Shown here piece by piece: positions 33,884-42,340 of a stretch of DNA of 46,009 bases (within the stretch, counting starts at the first letter, position 1; each line of letters opens with the position of its first letter). Below the pieces are notes generated by a model. That model saw only the letters and a list, made by a program, of their open reading frames with translations, made no database searches and was not told where the DNA came from. The stretch lies in the NCBI GenBank assembly GCA_020627685.1, contig JAHDGK010000039.1, positions 1 to 46,009 of the forward strand, given 5' to 3'. The DNA is from Granulosicoccus sp. (GTDB taxonomy: Bacteria > Pseudomonadota > Gammaproteobacteria > Granulosicoccales > Granulosicoccaceae). The position numbers were made by a program, and so were the translations under genes.

Positions 33884-34789
33884 TTATCCTTTGAGGCTAA
33901 GAGCACGACCTGCACGAGATTGAGACTCTCGACCAAGCTCTGCACAGATATATTGGCTGGCTTTCAATAAAGCCTCGGGCTGCACCCCATGCTCGATGCC
34001 CAGTCCGTCTAGTAGATACACAACATCCTCGGTTGCGACATTTCCTGTTGCACCCACTGCATAGGGGCACCCTCCCAAACCCGCTACAGACGAGTCGATA
34101 GTGGCGACACCGTGTTGTAGAGCAACAACGATATTTGCCAGAGCCTGGCCATAGGTATCGTGGCAATGCACAGCCAGCTGATGTGCAGACACACCACTGC
34201 CGAGAATGACGTCCAGTAAACGCGTCATGCTGCCTGCGGTTCCGGTACCGATGGTGTCACCCAAAGAGACCTCGTAGCAGCCGGCCTCTAGCAATTGCAG
34301 GGTCAGATCACTTACAACGCGCGGGTTGACTTCCCCTTCATACGGGCAGCCCAGTACGCACGAGAGATACCCCCTGACTGGAAGTTGTTTGTCGGCAGCC
34401 ATGTCTAGAACCGGTTGGTATCGATCAAACGTTTCGGCAATGCTGGCATTCAGGTTCTTTTTAGAAAAACTTTCCGTGACCGCAACGAACACAGCCACTT
34501 CGCTCACGTTGGCGGCTATCGCGTCTTCTAATCCTCGTAAGTTTGGCGTAAGCGCACTGTATCTGACGCCGTCTCGTCGGCTGATGGAATCAAAGACTGC
34601 CGTGGAGTCTGCCATTTGAGGTACCCAGCGCGGCGAGACGAAGGATCCAGTCTCGATGACCTTCAGACCCGCTTCTGACAGGTGGTTGACCAAGTTGCTT
34701 TTTTGCTCAACAGTCAGTGCCGTAGCTTCGTTTTGCAGGCCATCACGGGGGCCTACTTCTACCAGACATGCCTCGGTAGGGTAGTTCAT
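33884..34789 (-). CDS. hydroxymethylglutaryl-CoA lyase
   Basis: A 301-residue HMGL-like TIM-barrel enzyme of full length. The N-terminal VEVGPRDGLQNEA has the metal- and substrate-binding Arg-Asp. A mid-barrel segment GSFVSPRWVPQMAD and the strand EVSLGDTIGTGTAG follow, then the metal-binding HCHDTYGQAL (His-x-His). The signature loop GLGGCPYAVGATGNVATEDV carries the catalytic Cys. It cleaves HMG-CoA into acetyl-CoA and acetoacetate, the last step of leucine degradation. The methylcrotonyl-CoA genes that usually accompany it are not in the window. DUF1289 follows seven bases downstream. Confidence 0.96.
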   Translation of the reverse strand: MNYPTEACLVEVGPRDGLQNEATALTVEQKSNLVNHLSEAGLKVIETGSFVSPRWVPQMADSTAVFDSISRRDGVRYSALTPNLRGLEDAIAANVSEVAVFVAVTESFSKKNLNASIAETFDRYQPVLDMAADKQLPVRGYLSCVLGCPYEGEVNPRVVSDLTLQLLEAGCYEVSLGDTIGTGTAGSMTRLLDVILGSGVSAHQLAVHCHDTYGQALANIVVALQHGVATIDSSVAGLGGCPYAVGATGNVATEDVVYLLDGLGIEHGVQPEALLKASQYICAELGRESQSRAGRALSLKG

Positions 34790-34910
34790 CGGGGGTAGTC
34801 TCTAGGTTGGCAGCTGCGTGATTCTACCCAAATTACTACCCTTGGTGGAGTGAAGCTGTCACGCTGTTACACTTTGGCCTCTGACAGGCAGAATTCTTAG
34901 CGATTGCGTA

Positions 34911-35795
34911 ATGACGGTTTACAATTTCGGCTCTATCAACATTGATCTTATCTATCGGGTGCCCCATCTGGTTAAACCGGGTGAAACCTTATCAAGCCGC
35001 TCGATGGATACCGTTCTGGGTGGCAAGGGTGCGAATCAGTCGGTGGCTGTTGCCCGTGCCGGTACGTTGGTCAAGCACGTCGGTCGAATTGGCGGCAGTG
35101 ATCAATGGGCGGTCCAGCAAATGGCAGACCTTGGCGTCGATGTCTCATTGGTGGAGGTCATCGAAGGTCCAAGTGGTCACGCGATTATTCAAGTAGACGA
35201 TGCGGGCGAAAATTCGATCATTTTGCACGGTGGTGCGAATCAGTCGTTTAGTCGAGACGTGTTGGAAAATCATTTGGTGAATGCCAATGAAGCAGATTGG
35301 CTGCTAATACAAAACGAATGTAATAATTTGGCTGAAGCATTTGATATCGCCATAGCCAAGGGAATGCGTATAGCCTTTAACCCTGCACCCATGACGGCAG
35401 ATGTCCGTGATCTGCCATTGCACAAATGCGATGTTTTGATTGTGAACGAGACGGAGGCTGAGCTTCTTTCAGGGTTGACCGACCCGGATGCTGTCCTCGT
35501 TGAATTAGCTAAACGTTATCCGCAAACACAATTAGTCATGACTTTGGGATCCAAGGGCGCGCTGCTGCAGTCAGAGAGTCAGGTATACCGGCGCGACGCA
35601 ATGAGTGTAGAAGTCGTTGATACCACTGGAGCAGGGGATACCTTTGTAGGGTATTTTCTCGCCTCGCTTATTGATGGTCTTGATCATGAGGCTTGTTTAA
35701 ACAGAGCGTGTGCAGCTGCTGCACTGTCAGTGACAAAAGCAGGCGCAACGCCAAGTATTCCTGCGGCGGCAGAGGTCGAGGCTTTGCTTCAATAG
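34911..35795 (+). CDS. rbsK: ribokinase / PfkB-family sugar kinase
   Basis: A 294-residue PfkB kinase. It begins with YNFGSINIDLIYRVPHLVKPGET. The substrate-binding loop VLGGKGANQSVAVARAG carries the first PfkB signature. The second signature VDTTGAGDTFVGYFLASL near residue 240 includes the catalytic Asp of the GAGD anion hole. It phosphorylates ribose (or a close sugar) to the 5-phosphate. The nucleoside hydrolase 32 bases downstream would release ribose, which supports ribose as substrate. The gene is divergent from HMG-CoA lyase. ATG at 34911 is used, and no strong Shine-Dalgarno sequence was seen. Confidence 0.88.
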   Translation: MTVYNFGSINIDLIYRVPHLVKPGETLSSRSMDTVLGGKGANQSVAVARAGTLVKHVGRIGGSDQWAVQQMADLGVDVSLVEVIEGPSGHAIIQVDDAGENSIILHGGANQSFSRDVLENHLVNANEADWLLIQNECNNLAEAFDIAIAKGMRIAFNPAPMTADVRDLPLHKCDVLIVNETEAELLSGLTDPDAVLVELAKRYPQTQLVMTLGSKGALLQSESQVYRRDAMSVEVVDTTGAGDTFVGYFLASLIDGLDHEACLNRACAAAALSVTKAGATPSIPAAAEVEALLQ

Positions 35796-35827
35796 CAACG
35801 ACGCGAAATTCAACGTAGACGAAGACT

Positions 35828-36859
35828 ATGAAAAAAATAATTCTGGATACTGATCCGGGTGTAGACGATGCGATGGCTATTGCGTATGCATTGACGCATC
35901 CAGAGATCGAGTTAATGGCGCTCACGGTCGTGTTCGGCAATATCAATATCGATTTCGCAACCAGAAATGCTCAGTACATACTCAATGAGCTGGGTGCAAC
36001 AGATGTCGCTGTGGCCAAAGGTGCTGCGATCCCTAGTGTGCAATCGCCGCTGCCACATGCTGATTTTGTGCATGGTGCCGATGGGCTTGGAAATGTCTAT
36101 CCAGGCAGCCGTCCCGGAATCCCTGCGACGACCGCTGCCAGCCTGAACCCTGATGCTAAGCACGCGAAAGTCGATGCTCTGGATGCCGCGGATTTCATTA
36201 TTAATGCGGCAAAAGAAAACCCTGGTGAGATCACTCTGGTAGCGGTAGGTCCACTAACCAATATCGCCGAGGCATTACGCCGTGAGCCGGAGCTTCCCGG
36301 CCTGGTTGCGGGTCTTGTCATCATGGGTGGAACCGTTGATGAGCCAGGCAATGTTTCCCCTGTTGCTGAGGCTAATTTTCTTAATGATCCTCACGCGGCA
36401 GATGCCTTATTTGCAGCCGATTGGCCGACCACTATTGTCGGTTTAGACGTGACGCATAAAATAATGCTTGGCGACAGCCATCTTAAGTCTCTAGATGACA
36501 GGGCAGGTGAGTCTGGCAAGCTTATCTGGGAAAGCAGCCGGTTCTACGTTGACTTCTATACCAACAGTGGCGCAGCAAAAGAGGCTGCCGAACAAGGAGC
36601 TGAGCCACAATGTGCAATGCACGACGCCGCTGCGATAGCGGCGGTCATTATCCCCGATGCATTCACCATGGTGCGTGGAGCAGCTCGAGTGGTGCATGAC
36701 GGAATTGCAATCGGGCAGCTCGCCTTGGACCGTAAAGGGTATGCTTATGCTATTCCTCATTGGAATAATCGCCCGCCAACCTCCGTTTGTATGGATGTCG
36801 ATGACGTACGGGTCAGAAATCATTTTCTTCAAACTCTCATTGATCATCATTTGAGGTGA
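35828..36859 (+). CDS. nucleoside hydrolase (inosine/uridine-preferring family)
   Basis: A 343-residue enzyme. The diagnostic Asp cluster DTDPGVDDAMAIAYAL (residues 6-21) binds the catalytic calcium and ribose. Further family motifs are LVAVGPLTNIAEAL, VIMGGTVDEPGNVSPVAEANFLNDPHAAD, and the late CAMHDAAA that supplies the last Asp ligand. It cleaves the N-glycosidic bond of ribonucleosides to base and ribose. It follows ribokinase in the same direction, and a BMP-type nucleoside ABC transporter lies 4.4 kb downstream. The stop TGA overlaps the region just before the lipoprotein gene. Confidence 0.93.
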   Translation: MKKIILDTDPGVDDAMAIAYALTHPEIELMALTVVFGNINIDFATRNAQYILNELGATDVAVAKGAAIPSVQSPLPHADFVHGADGLGNVYPGSRPGIPATTAASLNPDAKHAKVDALDAADFIINAAKENPGEITLVAVGPLTNIAEALRREPELPGLVAGLVIMGGTVDEPGNVSPVAEANFLNDPHAADALFAADWPTTIVGLDVTHKIMLGDSHLKSLDDRAGESGKLIWESSRFYVDFYTNSGAAKEAAEQGAEPQCAMHDAAAIAAVIIPDAFTMVRGAARVVHDGIAIGQLALDRKGYAYAIPHWNNRPPTSVCMDVDDVRVRNHFLQTLIDHHLR

Positions 36860-36867
36860 ACAAAAAC

Positions 36868-38283
36868 GTGAAGACTCGTACGGGTGTTTTGTTGTCAACG
36901 GCGTTGTTGTGCCTGTCGCTCTCGGCATGCGATTGGGTAGATTCAACGGGCGCTCAATCCGCATTACCTAGTAGGACAGAGGTGTTTCTTGATGACACGC
37001 CTATCGGCAGCGCCAATGCCATCAATGAAAAAACAGTGGTTGAAATCTCAGCGAACCGAAATGCAGCGGCTGCAGATGGGACTACCTACAGTTGGAGTGA
37101 CAGTCCGATTGATCAAGGAGATTTGGCCACCTGTGCAGGTTTGTCGGGTTTTAATGTGGATATTGCAGCGACCTCACTGGAATCCGCTTGTTCCACCGAT
37201 GCAATCTGCAGTGTTGCATTTGAACCGGATGAAGACTCCCTTAGTGGCGCGGATTTCACTTTTTTAGCGCCTGAACTAAAAGCTTCTGTCGGGTTACGGT
37301 ACGCATTGACAACGACAACTGCCGCAGGGTCGAGCAGCACTCGAGAGTACGATTTCTGCTTAATCGCAATTAATGAGGCACCCGATGCCAACGACGATAC
37401 ATTTGTTATTCGAGAAGGTGTGCGAGAAACGATTCCCGCCTCAGGAATTAATTTGTTAAGCAACGATACCGATGATGAAGATGTTAGCAACCAAGCTTTA
37501 ACCGTAAATCCGGACGCCGTAGTTCTTCCACAGAGCGCAGCTTTTTTCCAGCTGGGTACCGATGGCTCCTTTACTTACGAATCCGAATTGGAGAATATTC
37601 TCACCGATCAGTTTGACAGCTTCGAGTATGAAGTGAGTGATGGTATTTCTAAGTCAACCGCACGAGTTTCACTACGGGTGGTTGCGAGTAATCAGGCACC
37701 AGAGCAAATCGACGCCGTCCCGAACTTAAGAGCTGCCTTAGGGGTTGTGTTTACTGAGAACCTTTCTTTGTATTTTTCCGATCCTGAGCAAGGGGATCTG
37801 ACTTATTCGCTTGCGCCCGGGTTTGACCTACCTGAGGCTAGCGGCATAAGCTTGCAAAGCAACGGTATTTTGTCTGGAATTCCAGTGTTAGCTGACGTCG
37901 GCAGTTACTCATTGAAGCTGGTCATAAGTGATGGCGGCCAGGAAATAGAGACATTGTTTGCGCTTACGGTCAGTGGTGTCGCAGCAGGCTCACGAAACTC
38001 CATTCCGGAGTACGTGGAAGGTTCAGTGGCTGATCGCACCTTATTTTTAGGGGCTGCACTTACGCCAATAACCCCTGAGTTTACTGATGAAGATGACGAT
38101 ACACTGACCTATTCCCTTTCTGATGGCGTTGAGTTGCCAGCAGGAGTAACCATCGACGATGAAACGGGTGTGATATCTGGACGTCCTTTAGCACGAACTT
38201 GGGTGCGCGATTTGCGTGTAATAGCGACTGATCCCTTAGGATTCGCTGCTATATCCGAATCCTTCTTCATTCGAGTTAGGTAA
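36868..38283 (+). CDS. putative lipoprotein with cadherin-like / Ig-like repeats
   Basis: A 471-residue secreted lipoprotein. The signal peptide ends in the lipobox LSAC (Cys about 21), so it should be lipid-anchored. Residues about 170-290 form a bacterial cadherin-like domain (EAPDANDDTFVIREG, then NLLSNDTDDED, DGSFTYES, FEYEVSDG). Two putative Ig (He_PIG-like) repeats follow: DLTYSLAPGFDLPEASGI...GILSGIP and TLTYSLSDGVELPAGVTI...GVISGRP. It is acidic with many Asp-rich calcium-binding-like turns. GTG at 36868 has GAGGTG nine bases upstream. GTG at 36856 would also be in frame. Role is probably cell-surface adhesion or binding. It follows the nucleoside hydrolase directly. Confidence 0.82.
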   Translation: MKTRTGVLLSTALLCLSLSACDWVDSTGAQSALPSRTEVFLDDTPIGSANAINEKTVVEISANRNAAAADGTTYSWSDSPIDQGDLATCAGLSGFNVDIAATSLESACSTDAICSVAFEPDEDSLSGADFTFLAPELKASVGLRYALTTTTAAGSSSTREYDFCLIAINEAPDANDDTFVIREGVRETIPASGINLLSNDTDDEDVSNQALTVNPDAVVLPQSAAFFQLGTDGSFTYESELENILTDQFDSFEYEVSDGISKSTARVSLRVVASNQAPEQIDAVPNLRAALGVVFTENLSLYFSDPEQGDLTYSLAPGFDLPEASGISLQSNGILSGIPVLADVGSYSLKLVISDGGQEIETLFALTVSGVAAGSRNSIPEYVEGSVADRTLFLGAALTPITPEFTDEDDDTLTYSLSDGVELPAGVTIDDETGVISGRPLARTWVRDLRVIATDPLGFAAISESFFIRVR

Positions 38284-38290
38284 TTTTTTA

Positions 38291-38995
38291 ATGAGTGCCA
38301 ATGTTCCGGGGCGTTACCTGTTTGTTAAACATTCTGAAAATTGGAATGTGGACAGGTGTACGCGCTGGATGACGGAAAATCAATTTGACGTTGATTGGTG
38401 TTACCCAGTCAGTGATGAAGAATTTCCAGACCCGTCCGAATACGCAGGTGTCATGGTTTTTGGCGGGGCCAACTCAGCGAACGATTGCAGTTGCCACGAT
38501 TGGGTGCGACGCGAACTCGTGTTTGTCGAAAAGTGTCTGAAGCAGGAAACCCCGTTTTTTGGAATCTGCTTAGGGGCGCAAATGCTGGCTCGCGTGCTGG
38601 GCGCGACTGTACGTCCGCACGACAATGAAATCAAAGAAGTCGGTTTTTGCCGTGTCGACCCGGTACCTGAGCAAGAAGACTTCTTAGCAAGTCCGTTAAC
38701 GGTTATGCAGTGGCATTCGGAAGGCTTTGATCTCCCTTCGGGCACTCAGTTGATCGCAACGGGTGAGGAATTTCCCAATCAGGCCTATAGCTATAGTGAG
38801 AAGGTGTTAGGGGTGCAGTTTCATCCTGAAGTGAACGCGGAAGTGCTGGCTATCTGGCACGAGCGTAATAGAGAGAGACAACCGAACTACCTTACTGATG
38901 AGCAGCGTGCGAATATGATGCGTGATGCGCACACGCATGATGCGTCGGTGACCGCTTGGCTGGATGGTTTTCTTGCGCGCTGGACGGCGTCGTGA
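38291..38995 (+). CDS. class I glutamine amidotransferase-like protein
   Basis: A 234-residue protein resembling the free-standing GMP-synthase-type amidotransferase. The nucleophile elbow FFGICLGAQMLARVLGA carries Cys93. VLGVQFHPEVNAEV carries the catalytic His and the following Glu. The intervening QWHSEGFDLPSG segment is also as in the family. It probably releases ammonia from glutamine or hydrolyses a gamma-glutamyl amide for a purine, polyamine or other substrate. No synthetase partner is adjacent. The ATG lies seven bases after the lipoprotein stop, so the genes may be cotranscribed. Confidence 0.88.
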   Translation: MSANVPGRYLFVKHSENWNVDRCTRWMTENQFDVDWCYPVSDEEFPDPSEYAGVMVFGGANSANDCSCHDWVRRELVFVEKCLKQETPFFGICLGAQMLARVLGATVRPHDNEIKEVGFCRVDPVPEQEDFLASPLTVMQWHSEGFDLPSGTQLIATGEEFPNQAYSYSEKVLGVQFHPEVNAEVLAIWHERNRERQPNYLTDEQRANMMRDAHTHDASVTAWLDGFLARWTAS

Positions 38996-38998
38996 TTG

Positions 38999-39022
38999 CC
39001 AGAGCTTGACGGAGAGCTCTGG
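38999..39022 (+). promoter_or_regulatory. hairpin presenting the ribosome site of the antiporter gene
   Basis: CCAGAGCT (38999-39006) pairs perfectly with AGCTCTGG (39015-39022). The 8-base loop (39007-39014) contains GGAG, the Shine-Dalgarno sequence seven bases before GTG at 39022. The first base of the start codon is the last base of the stem. This could control initiation, or simply be a fortuitous dyad or terminator without a T-run. Confidence 0.45.
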
Positions 39023-40713
39023 TGGATGATTCCAATAGTCTCCTTTTAAATATTTTTATCTACCTGCTTGCAGGATTGTTGGCAGTCCCCAGTGCAAAGC
39101 GCTTAGGTTTAGGTCCGGTTTTCGGTTATTTATTTGCCGGTATTCTTGTTGGCCCTTGGGGGCTTGCGCTTATTCGTGACGCTGAACATATTGAATTGTT
39201 CTCGCGCTTCGCTACCGTCGTATTACTGTTCTTAGTGGCAATGCAGGCAACGCCTGCGCGTGTTCATCGTCTGTTGGGTGATCTCATCTCCTTAGGCGTA
39301 CTGCAGTTTTGTTTAACGACGTTGGTTATCACGCTGGTTGGAATGCTGCTTGATCATCCTTGGCACCATGCATTGGTGGCGGGGTTGGCGTTGTCAATTT
39401 CATCCGAAGCGGTAGCCAGGCATGCGTTTAACGAACGTTATCCAACCGGTTCACCACTTACCGAGACGGGTCATCAGTTGCTGTTGACTCAATCGATGGC
39501 TTTGGTGCCAGTTATTGTATTTTTACCTTTGCTAGGGTTCGATGCGGTTGCCACGCAGGGAAGTCCTTGGCCACCGGTTGTCATGGGCTTGTTGGTGCTT
39601 TGCGCTTTCGGAATTTTTGGTCATTTGCTGCTTCGCAGTGTATTTAGATATGTAGTGAGTGTGGGCTTGAACGAAGTCTTTGCTGCCTTTGCGTTGCTAC
39701 TTATCGTTGGCATGCTATTGCTGGTGGAAGCCTTAGACTTGCCATTGGAGCTGGGTGCTTTATTAGGTGGGCTTTTGTTAGTCCGGTCCGAGTACGGATC
39801 AGCTATCCGAATTGCTATTTATCCTTTTAGTGGATTGCTGGTAGGTATGTTTTTCATCTCTACGGGTATGCAAATTGACTTTGCGACGTTCTTTAAGAAG
39901 CCTTTAGAGACTTTTGCCCTGGTGGGTTTGTTGGTGTTTGTAAAGGCTTGGATAGTGCGCAATATTTTGCGCTATTCTGCAGTTCCCAGGCAGCAACGAA
40001 TCTGGTTGGCCACTGTATTAGCGCAAAGTGGTGAGCTTGCGTTTGTCGTCATCGCAATGGCAATAACCTATCAGGCTATTCCTGAAAAACTTGCAGCGCA
40101 GTTGGTTTTAGTCGTGGCTTTGTCCATGCTGACCACACCCATACTATTATTCTTCGCCGCACGTCGAGACAAGCTGCCAGCCCGGCAACAAACTGATACG
40201 GGGATACAGCAAGGTGCTACTGCTGATTCCCAGGTGATTGTTGCAGGCTTCGGTCGAGTGGGTAGGGTGGTGGCCCGTATGCTTCGGGATAACGGTTTTC
40301 GAGCCGTTGTCATCGATCACAATCCGGATCGTTTCGCGGAGCTTCGGGCAGATGGATTCGTTGGTTTCTACGGCGACGCTTTGAGGCCCGACTTATTGGA
40401 GGCGGCTGGAGCATCGCAGGCTGCCATTGTTGTCATCGCTATTGATGATCCTGAAGCATCCGTCGATCTTCTTAAGCGCGTTAAGCGGGAATACCCTCAC
40501 TTAATTATCTTATCTCGAGCACTGAATACCGCCGGTCAGAAGCGCTTGCTCAGTGATGGTGCAGATCGCGCTTATCGTGAAACCTTTGAGACGGCCCTGC
40601 TGATGGGGGAGGATGTCCTCGAGCTGGTTGGGATGAGTCCTTTGGATGCACAGGCTTTCGCTGAAGGCTATCGTGATACCGCATTTGAGTCGGTTCAGCC
40701 TCAGAAAGACTGA
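39022..40713 (+). CDS. monovalent cation:proton antiporter of the CPA2 (KefB/KefC-like) family
   Basis: A 563-residue inner-membrane transporter. About twelve hydrophobic helices fill residues 5-380, with the CPA2 features GYLFAGILVGPWGL and a later LAQSGELAFVVIAMAI. A cytosolic TrkA-N (RCK) domain follows at about 400-540. Its Rossmann motif VIVAGFGRVGRVVARML should bind NAD(H). The family exports K+ or Na+ in exchange for protons and is often controlled by redox state or electrophiles. The start GTG has GGAG in a hairpin loop just upstream (38999-39022). Family members are typically 550-650 residues, so the length is normal. Confidence 0.92.
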   Translation: MDDSNSLLLNIFIYLLAGLLAVPSAKRLGLGPVFGYLFAGILVGPWGLALIRDAEHIELFSRFATVVLLFLVAMQATPARVHRLLGDLISLGVLQFCLTTLVITLVGMLLDHPWHHALVAGLALSISSEAVARHAFNERYPTGSPLTETGHQLLLTQSMALVPVIVFLPLLGFDAVATQGSPWPPVVMGLLVLCAFGIFGHLLLRSVFRYVVSVGLNEVFAAFALLLIVGMLLLVEALDLPLELGALLGGLLLVRSEYGSAIRIAIYPFSGLLVGMFFISTGMQIDFATFFKKPLETFALVGLLVFVKAWIVRNILRYSAVPRQQRIWLATVLAQSGELAFVVIAMAITYQAIPEKLAAQLVLVVALSMLTTPILLFFAARRDKLPARQQTDTGIQQGATADSQVIVAGFGRVGRVVARMLRDNGFRAVVIDHNPDRFAELRADGFVGFYGDALRPDLLEAAGASQAAIVVIAIDDPEASVDLLKRVKREYPHLIILSRALNTAGQKRLLSDGADRAYRETFETALLMGEDVLELVGMSPLDAQAFAEGYRDTAFESVQPQKD

Positions 40714-40835
40714 TAGAGGGCATTACTCGTGGTATTTTTAGTTAGGGGTCCCTGTGTCGGAGCAATTGCATAGACACCGGGAAATGCCGTTGAGATAGTC
40801 TTTTGTGTTCTACAGAATTTGTAAGGCAGACAGTT

Positions 40836-41132
40836 ATGAAAGGTAATGATGTAGAGGCGATCACTAAGCTGCTAAAAGAGCACGAAGTGGGTTTGTCGGC
40901 GGTCAAGGCTAATAAGCTGATGTTGAAAATCGGTCTTCTAGTGGAAGCCACTCGCGAGAGCTCTACTCGCCCGGGTGTGATGAAAAAATACAAAGTGCTG
41001 AGTGAAAAGGGCCTTGACTACGGTGTCAATGAAGAGAATCCGCAAAGCCCTGACCAGACCTCGCCATACTATTACAAGGATAGTTTTCCTGAACTGGCCA
41101 AAATCCTCTTGGAGGCGGATCAAGCCGAATAG
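40836..41132 (+). CDS. small conserved-looking protein, unknown function
   Basis: A 98-residue protein I cannot assign to a named family. It has a helical N-terminus (AITKLLKEHEVGLSAVKANKL), a central block LMLKIGLLVEATRESST and basic KKYKVLSEKGLDYG. An Asn/Pro-rich turn (NEENPQSPDQTSPYY) is followed by a last helix (FPELAKILLEAD). The layout is reminiscent of a small winged-helix or phage-antirepressor-like fold, which is only an impression. ATG at 40836 is chosen over 40803 because AAGG lies about nine bases upstream. It lies between the antiporter and the BMP binding protein and has no membrane segment. Confidence 0.6.
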   Translation: MKGNDVEAITKLLKEHEVGLSAVKANKLMLKIGLLVEATRESSTRPGVMKKYKVLSEKGLDYGVNEENPQSPDQTSPYYYKDSFPELAKILLEADQAE

Positions 41133-41282
41133 GCCCTAATCCAGTGCAGCTGTTTTCCCAACGGCGCTTTTGCTACTTCTGTGTCAAAAAAGGTTCGTGA
41201 TACACTCGAGACAGGCGGCCGCTGATGCTTTGAGGCTGCGCGTCTGCGTCCGAAATAAATTGTACAATCGAGGAAAAACACT

Positions 41283-42278
41283 ATGACAATCACACGCTTG
41301 GGTGTCGTCGCTGGAATGCTGCTGGCAGCATCTTCGGCCACTGCAGCTGACATTTCTCCCGCCGTCGTATTCGACATGGGCGGTAAATTCGATAAGTCTT
41401 TCAACCAAGGCGTCTACGATGGTGTAGAGCGTTTCAAGGCTGAATCAGGCATTGAATACCGCGAGTTCGAAGTCACTAATGAAACTCAGCGCGAGCAGGC
41501 ACTCCGCCGTATGGCTCAGCGTGGCGCCAACCCAATATTGGGTGTTGGTTTTGCACAAGCCGGCCCAATGGAAACTGTCGCTAAAGAATTTCCTGATACA
41601 AAATTCACCATTATCGATGGTGTCGTAAATCTGCCAAATGTACAGTCAGTCGTTTTTAAAGAGCATGAAGGCTCTTTCTTAGTGGGTCTTTTGGCTGCAA
41701 TGGCTTCAGAAAGCAACATGGTAGGATTTGTTGGTGGAATGGACATTCCTCTTATCCGTCGTTTCGCCTGTGGTTACGAGCAAGGTGCTAAGCACGCAAA
41801 CGCAACGGTAGGTGTTGTCCAGAACATGACAGGTACTACGCCTTCTGCTTGGAATGACCCAGGTCGTGGTAGCGAACTTGCCAAAGGTCAATTCGATCGT
41901 GGTGTTGATGTCATCTATGCTGCTGCTGGCGGTACCGGTGTTGGTGTATACCAGGCAGCAAAAGACGGTGGAAAATTAGCAGTAGGTGTTGATTCCAATC
42001 AAAACTACTTGCATCCGGGCACTATGCTGACTTCCATGCTTAAGCGTGTTGATGTCGCTGCATACAATGCGTTCAACGAAGTTATGAACGGCACATGGGA
42101 GCCTGGCTTTAAAGTATTGGGTCTTGCTGAAGAAGGTGTTGGTTGGGCTTTAGACGAAAACAACCAAAGCCTTATCTCAGATGATATGAAAGCTGCCGTA
42201 GAAGCTGCATCAGCTGCGATTGTTGCAGGTGAAATCAACGTTCATGACTACATGAGCGACAACACCTGCACATACTAA
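41283..42278 (+). CDS. BMP-family nucleoside ABC transporter substrate-binding protein
   Basis: A 331-residue periplasmic protein with a Sec signal peptide (cleavage near ATA/AD). It has the BMP/PnrA-type core: VVFDMGGKFDKSFNQGVYDGV near residue 27, LGVGFAQAG and a KEHEGSFLVGLLAAMAS block. DVIYAAAGGTGVGVYQAAK carries the ligand-contacting Gly/Ala-rich turn, and GVDSNQNYLHPG completes the site. The family binds purine nucleosides such as guanosine and inosine. GAGGA precedes the ATG. Codon choice is strongly biased, as in the TauA-like gene, which suggests high expression. The ATPase and both permeases follow in order. Confidence 0.94.
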   Translation: MTITRLGVVAGMLLAASSATAADISPAVVFDMGGKFDKSFNQGVYDGVERFKAESGIEYREFEVTNETQREQALRRMAQRGANPILGVGFAQAGPMETVAKEFPDTKFTIIDGVVNLPNVQSVVFKEHEGSFLVGLLAAMASESNMVGFVGGMDIPLIRRFACGYEQGAKHANATVGVVQNMTGTTPSAWNDPGRGSELAKGQFDRGVDVIYAAAGGTGVGVYQAAKDGGKLAVGVDSNQNYLHPGTMLTSMLKRVDVAAYNAFNEVMNGTWEPGFKVLGLAEEGVGWALDENNQSLISDDMKAAVEAASAAIVAGEINVHDYMSDNTCTY

Positions 42279-42340
42279 TAGGTTTTTGTAGTGTTGTTTA
42301 AAACGGGTAGGGTATCTGGCATGTACTGTTTTCAATCACG

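Noticed and set aside
36491-36964. 157-residue minus-strand frame across the hydrolase/lipoprotein junction
   Set aside because: Antisense to two supported genes, with no recognisable sequence.
41161-41282. Promoter for the BMP operon around TACACT at 41201
   Set aside because: A plausible -10 exists but no -35 hexamer with acceptable spacing was found, so it is not listed as a feature.
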